Shown: positions 60,750 through 64,000 of the stretch, piece after piece
Layout: every line of letters begins with the position of its first letter
Numbering within the stretch: position 1 is the first letter of the stretch
Assembly (NCBI GenBank): GCA_025782575.1
Contig: JALGYY010000046.1
Span: 186,001-250,000, forward strand
DNA length: 64,000 nt
Direction of reading: 5' to 3'
DNA from: a bacterium
Lineage (GTDB): Bacteria > Orphanbacterota > Orphanbacteria > Orphanbacterales > Orphanbacteraceae
Made by a program: the position numbers and the translations under genes
The notes under the pieces: model-generated
Told to the model about the DNA's origin: nothing
What the model saw: only the letters and a program-made list of their open reading frames with translations
Databases searched by the model: none

Positions 60750-61499
60750 ATGGGACTGTTCATTGCGTTCGAGGGACTCGACGGTGCAGGGACGACCACT
60801 CAGGCTCGTCTTCTGGCCGACCGACTCGAGGAGGACGGACTCACTGTTCATCTGACGAAAGAACCGTCCGAGGGGCCTGTCGGCAGCCTTATTTCGCTCG
60901 TCCTCAAGCGGCGCCTGGTATCTCCCCGCGTGGGTCGCCCGCTGGACCCGTTTCCGGACGATCTTCTTGCACTTCTATTTGCCGCGGACCGGATCGATCA
61001 TCTTCAGGCCGAAATCCTTCCCAAGCTCCACGAGGGAATTGTCGTCATCAGCGATCGCTATCTTCTCTCTTCCTATGCGTATCAATCTCTTGGTTGCGAT
61101 CTGTCGTGGCTTCGGGAAATCAACCAGAGAGCCGGCCTGCCGGACATTACATTTCTGATAGACGTTCCGGCCCCGGTCTGTCTTCGTCGCATAGAAAAGG
61201 AACGGTGGCAGACAGAACTGTTTGAGGGAATTGAAAAGCTCTCCGTCGTCAGAAAGAACTACCTCCGTCTTGCGACAAGTCGTTTCGGCGAGGCGATGAA
61301 CATCCGCACCGTGGACGGCGAGCGAGAGATCAGCGCCGTTCATCGTGAGATCTGCAAACTGGTGAATCAGTCCTCCGTACTTGACGGCCAGGGGGCTGAA
61401 CCGGCATCCACAGGATCTGATACGCATTTCAGGCTCAGCTCTGCCCGTCCCCCTGACACGAGGGGACCGGGGCTGCCATTCGAGGAGGAGGACTCGTGA
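60750..61499 (+). CDS. tmk: Thymidylate kinase with altered P-loop
   Basis: A 249-residue dTMP kinase-like protein, making dTDP. IAFEGLDGAGTTTQARLLADRL is the P-loop region, where the usual Lys of GxGKT is Thr; the LTKEPSEGPVG, ISDRYLLSSYAYQSL and PDITFLIDVP segments are otherwise typical. The C-terminus has an extra tail of about 30 residues. The stop overlaps the ROK start (GTGA). Confidence 0.85.
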   Translation: MGLFIAFEGLDGAGTTTQARLLADRLEEDGLTVHLTKEPSEGPVGSLISLVLKRRLVSPRVGRPLDPFPDDLLALLFAADRIDHLQAEILPKLHEGIVVISDRYLLSSYAYQSLGCDLSWLREINQRAGLPDITFLIDVPAPVCLRRIEKERWQTELFEGIEKLSVVRKNYLRLATSRFGEAMNIRTVDGEREISAVHREICKLVNQSSVLDGQGAEPASTGSDTHFRLSSARPPDTRGPGLPFEEEDS

Positions 61500-62416
61500 C
61501 CTCGGCCGGAGTGATCGGTATCGACCTGGGCGCGACTAACTGCCGCGCCGGTTTTTTTGTGGGGAATGAGCCTCCGTCGCTTCGAGAGGAGATCCCTTCG
61601 GTCGGACAGTTTCCTGTGGAGGAGGGCGTCTCACGATTGGTGGACCTCGTTGATTCAATTCGTCGACAAGAGGGTGTCGGGAGCGTTGAGGCTCTCGGAA
61701 TCGGCTCCCCAGGACCGATCGATCCGACTCGAAGCGTGATCCGTGAAGCGCCCAACATGCCCGCCTGGCATGATGTTCCGCTGCGTGATCTCTTGCAGGA
61801 CCGGCTTGGCCTGCCTGTCTTTCTGGAGAATGATGCCAACCTGGCCGTTCTTGGCGAGTGCAGAAGAGGCGCGGGGGTTGGTGCCGAGAGCGTTCTCGGC
61901 CTCACCCTCGGGACAGGAGTGGGGGGGGGATTCGTTCAAGGGGGCCGTCTCTGGACCGGAGCGAACGGAATGGCGCTCGAGGTCGGCCATATCTATGTGG
62001 GGGGAGAAGGAATTCGCTGCGCTTGCGGCGCGCTCGATTGCCTGGAGCTCTATTGCTCCGCCGAGGGGATCAAGCGCTGGTATACACGGCGGACAGGCAA
62101 CACTGATCCATCATCCCACAGGATTTTTGAAGCCGCCCGCAAGGGGGAGAAAGCGGCTCTGGAGGTGGTACAAGGGGCATCCCTTCTGCTTGGCCGTGCG
62201 ATCGCGAGCCTCCAGAAAACATTGGATCCTGAGCGGATTCTTGTGAGCGGCGGACTCTCCCGTGAATGGGATCTTCTGGTCGGGCCAGCTGCCGAGGAGG
62301 CGAAACGGGGCCTCTTTCGTGGAGTGGCAGAGCACTTTGATCTTCGGCCGGCTGCGCTCGGGACGGACGCAGGCCTTTACGGCGCCGCCGAACTTGCACT
62401 TTCCTCGGTCTCCTGA
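61496..62416 (+). CDS. ROK-family sugar kinase (glucokinase-like)
   Basis: A 306-residue kinase: GIDLGATNCRAGFF phosphate loop, GIGSPGPID, LENDANLAVLGE, TLGTGVGGGFVQGG and the zinc motif EVGHIYV...CACGALDCLE. Glucose is the likely substrate, but other hexoses are possible. GTG start overlaps tmk stop. A 9-G tract lies at 61921-61929. Confidence 0.88.
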   Translation: MTSAGVIGIDLGATNCRAGFFVGNEPPSLREEIPSVGQFPVEEGVSRLVDLVDSIRRQEGVGSVEALGIGSPGPIDPTRSVIREAPNMPAWHDVPLRDLLQDRLGLPVFLENDANLAVLGECRRGAGVGAESVLGLTLGTGVGGGFVQGGRLWTGANGMALEVGHIYVGGEGIRCACGALDCLELYCSAEGIKRWYTRRTGNTDPSSHRIFEAARKGEKAALEVVQGASLLLGRAIASLQKTLDPERILVSGGLSREWDLLVGPAAEEAKRGLFRGVAEHFDLRPAALGTDAGLYGAAELALSSVS

Positions 62417-62522
62417 AGGGGCCTCGATCGGGGTATATTCCCCAAAATCTGTCCGAATTCAATACAGCGCCCTGTCTCAAGCCCCTCCGAATACCGCCGA
62501 TCAGAAGAGTGAGGGGTTAGTC

Positions 62523-63104
62523 ATGCCGTCAGAACATACAAAACTGAGAGAACTCGAGCGACGATTCGCCCACATGAATCGTACCGAGTTAGGTGAGTCT
62601 GTGATCTATAAGACTCGCTCCGGGCGGGAGCTGTTTCGTCTCGAAGGTCAGGGGACAAGGCTTCGCGTGCCTGTTTCTCTCGAAGTTCTGCAAAGCCTTT
62701 TCGGTAACCTTCCGTTTGCGGTAGAGCCTTTCGGAGATAGTTGCGTCATTCCCCTCGGCCAGATTCGAGATGAGGTCCTGCTCTGGACATTGCTCGAAGC
62801 AATCGGGGAGCAGACCGTGGATACACCGGATGAGATCAGGAAGCAGAACCCGATCGATGTGATTGAGCAGCAGATGAATCTCGTCCGGGAGGGACGGACG
62901 ACTCCTCTGAAACGGGGCACGGGGGTAACCGAAAAATCGGAGATCGCCGGTGCCATGCGGCATCTTCCCGTACAGTTCATTGTCCGGGTGGTCGCTGTCG
63001 GTGTCGTCCTCATGCTCGCCGCGTTTCTCGCTCTATCCTATATCCTGGGTTCGAATGACATGAAGAGTGACAGGCAGATCCAGGTGGAAGAGCTCCTCCG
63101 CTAG
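62523..63104 (+). CDS. Uncharacterised protein with C-terminal membrane helix
   Basis: A 193-residue protein I do not recognise. The N-terminal 150 residues are soluble (LRELERRFAHMNRTELGESV, LEVLQSLFGNLPFAVEPF, an acidic/Gln-rich middle) and are followed by one membrane helix (FIVRVVAVGVVLMLAAFLAL) and a short charged tail. The ATG 62523 is taken after GAGGGG; the frame is open further upstream inside the ROK gene. Between tmk/ROK and meaB. Confidence 0.65.
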   Translation: MPSEHTKLRELERRFAHMNRTELGESVIYKTRSGRELFRLEGQGTRLRVPVSLEVLQSLFGNLPFAVEPFGDSCVIPLGQIRDEVLLWTLLEAIGEQTVDTPDEIRKQNPIDVIEQQMNLVREGRTTPLKRGTGVTEKSEIAGAMRHLPVQFIVRVVAVGVVLMLAAFLALSYILGSNDMKSDRQIQVEELLR

Positions 63105-63220
63105 CCCTGACCGTTCGACCCCTCTCGTTCCTGAATCCCGCTCTCTACAAACAAATCCCGCCACTCCCGTATGTCTCCCGATTAGCCCCGATTTACCCGC
63201 GCTTCACCCACCCGGTCCGG

Positions 63221-63249
63221 TTGACAGAAGGGAGGCAAAAACCTATTCT
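63221..63249 (+). promoter_or_regulatory. Promoter of meaB
   Basis: TTGACA, 17 bp, TATTCT, about 100 bp before the assumed start. The 244-bp gap holds no other recognised signal. Confidence 0.6.
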
Positions 63250-63348
63250 TATCCAAGACAGGACTGACCTAAATCTTGATTCCATTTCCTCTTAGCGGGA
63301 CTTGAGTCTCTATTGCACACTGATGGCGTCCAGTTGGCGGATGGGTTG

Positions 63349-64000
63349 ATGGGGGGGGACCGCGTGGCGCTCGCCCGGGCCATGACGCTTGTCGAAAACG
63401 GGAGTCCCGGCGCCGCCGACCTTCTTGACCGTGTATATCCCAGAACCGGGCATGCTTACCGGATCGGGATTACCGGCCCACCGGGTGCCGGCAAGAGCAC
63501 ACTTGTCAGCCGACTCGTCGGGGAACTATGGAAGGGAGGCAGCAAGGTCGGTGTCGTCGCTGTCGATCCATCGAGTCCATTCACGAGAGGGGCTCTGCTT
63601 GGGGACCGCGTCCGCTTTCAGGATCTGCCCGATAATTCGGATGTCTTTGTACGAAGCATGGCATCACGCGGGAGTTCGGGCGGGCTGGCGTTCAAGACCG
63701 GCGAGGTCTGCGACCTTCTGGACGCCGCCGGAATGGACACCGTAATCGTGGAGACTGTAGGCGTCGGTCAATCGGAACTCGATGTCGCTGCAGCCGTACA
63801 CACGACGATTGTCGTGCTCGTTCCTGAATCGGGTGACGAGGTGCAGGCGATGAAGGCCGGTCTCATGGAAATTGGCGATCTGTTCGTCGTTAACAAGTCG
63901 GATCGGCTGGGGGCGGAACGGATGGCGCGGGGGATCGAAGATATGCTTCGGCTCAGCCCGGCCAGGCACGACTGGATCCCGACTGTGGTTCTGCTCTCGG
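63349..64000 (+). CDS. meaB: Methylmalonyl-CoA mutase-associated GTPase MeaB, 3' end outside the window
   Basis: The frame is open to the right edge. It reads GDRVALARAMTLVENG, then GITGPPGAGKSTLVSRLVGE (Walker A), VGVVAVDPSSPFTRGALLGD, RSMASRGSSGG, VETVGVGQSEL and VVNKSD: all MeaB/ArgK-type. It is a GTPase chaperone of the B12-dependent methylmalonyl-CoA mutase. The start is not certain: ATG 63349 is followed by a G8 run, and TTG codons at 63313, 63334 and 63346 are in frame. The mutase genes probably follow beyond the window. Confidence 0.88.
   Translation, partial: MGGDRVALARAMTLVENGSPGAADLLDRVYPRTGHAYRIGITGPPGAGKSTLVSRLVGELWKGGSKVGVVAVDPSSPFTRGALLGDRVRFQDLPDNSDVFVRSMASRGSSGGLAFKTGEVCDLLDAAGMDTVIVETVGVGQSELDVAAAVHTTIVVLVPESGDEVQAMKAGLMEIGDLFVVNKSDRLGAERMARGIEDMLRLSPARHDWIPTVVLLS

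Noticed and set aside
1-64000. tRNA, rRNA or prophage genes
   Set aside because: The intergenic spaces are short, and I found no cloverleaf, rRNA segment, integrase or phage structural gene.

Overview
The window looks like a contiguous piece of a chromosome from a diderm (Gram-negative) bacterium. It carries lipid A acylation (LpxL-type), both ADP-heptose synthesis enzymes (RfaE1, RfaE2), a complete Tol-Pal cluster and type IV pilus genes. The style is that of the FCB group: a PorV/PorQ-like outer-membrane protein, GldA/F/G-like genes with a DUF4340 partner, an M6 metalloprotease ending in a FlgD/type-A-like domain, and many secreted proteins built from VCBS, fibronectin III and Ig-like repeats. 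A candidate phylum such as Eisenbacteria or Krumholzibacteriota is my best guess; this is inference, not something the sequence proves. I saw no tRNA, rRNA, CRISPR array, insertion sequence or prophage. Genes are tightly packed, mostly on the + strand, with many 4-bp ATGA/GTGA/TTGA start-stop overlaps.

Layout. 1-9.4 kb: a histidine kinase (cut by the left edge) and an NtrC-type sigma-54 activator, a VCBS-repeat protein, then a minor-pilin cluster (PilV-, PilX-, FimT/GspH- and PilW-like) ending in a fibronectin III/lectin-like adhesin and a strong terminator. A good sigma-54 promoter sits just upstream of the first prepilin, so the two-component pair probably controls the cluster. 9.5-18.1 kb: pilMNOPQ followed by an 1102-residue Ig-repeat lipoprotein and an outer-membrane protein. 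18.1-26 kb: housekeeping genes (aroK, rsmD, coaD, Nudix, FmdB, icd, obg with an apparent ATT start, dprA, lpxL-like, PfkB kinase). 26-28.2 kb, minus strand: a DUF3467 protein and the M6 protease. 28.4-36.4 kb: rfaE1, rfaE2, a membrane-anchored PHP protein, then a COG2403 protein coupled to sucC-sucD-ndk and a glycosyltransferase. 36.4-40.2 kb: a divergent HU protein behind a sigma-54-like promoter, and five tandem copies of one unrecognised secreted protein, one broken by a single amber codon. 40.2-49.2 kb: TolQ, TolR, TolA/TonB, TolB, Pal, YbgF, then GldA, GldF, GldG and DUF4340. 49.2-51.8 kb: an HU protein and a TPR protein on the minus strand, and the PorV-like protein. 51.8-64 kb: purD, purE, tsaC-type, LMW phosphatase, ilvE, a fused RpiB-GlyA, nrdR, tatC, an inositol-monophosphatase family gene, DUF92, a third HU, tmk, a ROK kinase, an unknown membrane protein, and the start of meaB.

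Working together: the first 18 kb form a surface-pilus module (regulation, minor pilins, adhesin, assembly platform, secretin). DprA nearby is compatible with natural transformation through that pilus. The Tol-Pal, Gld-like and PorV-like genes serve the envelope and possibly a type IX-like export route. The most novel-looking items are the five-gene tandem family with its shared C-terminal motif, the prepilin/adhesin overlap, the two sigma-54-type promoters, the ATT start of obg, and the RpiB-GlyA fusion.
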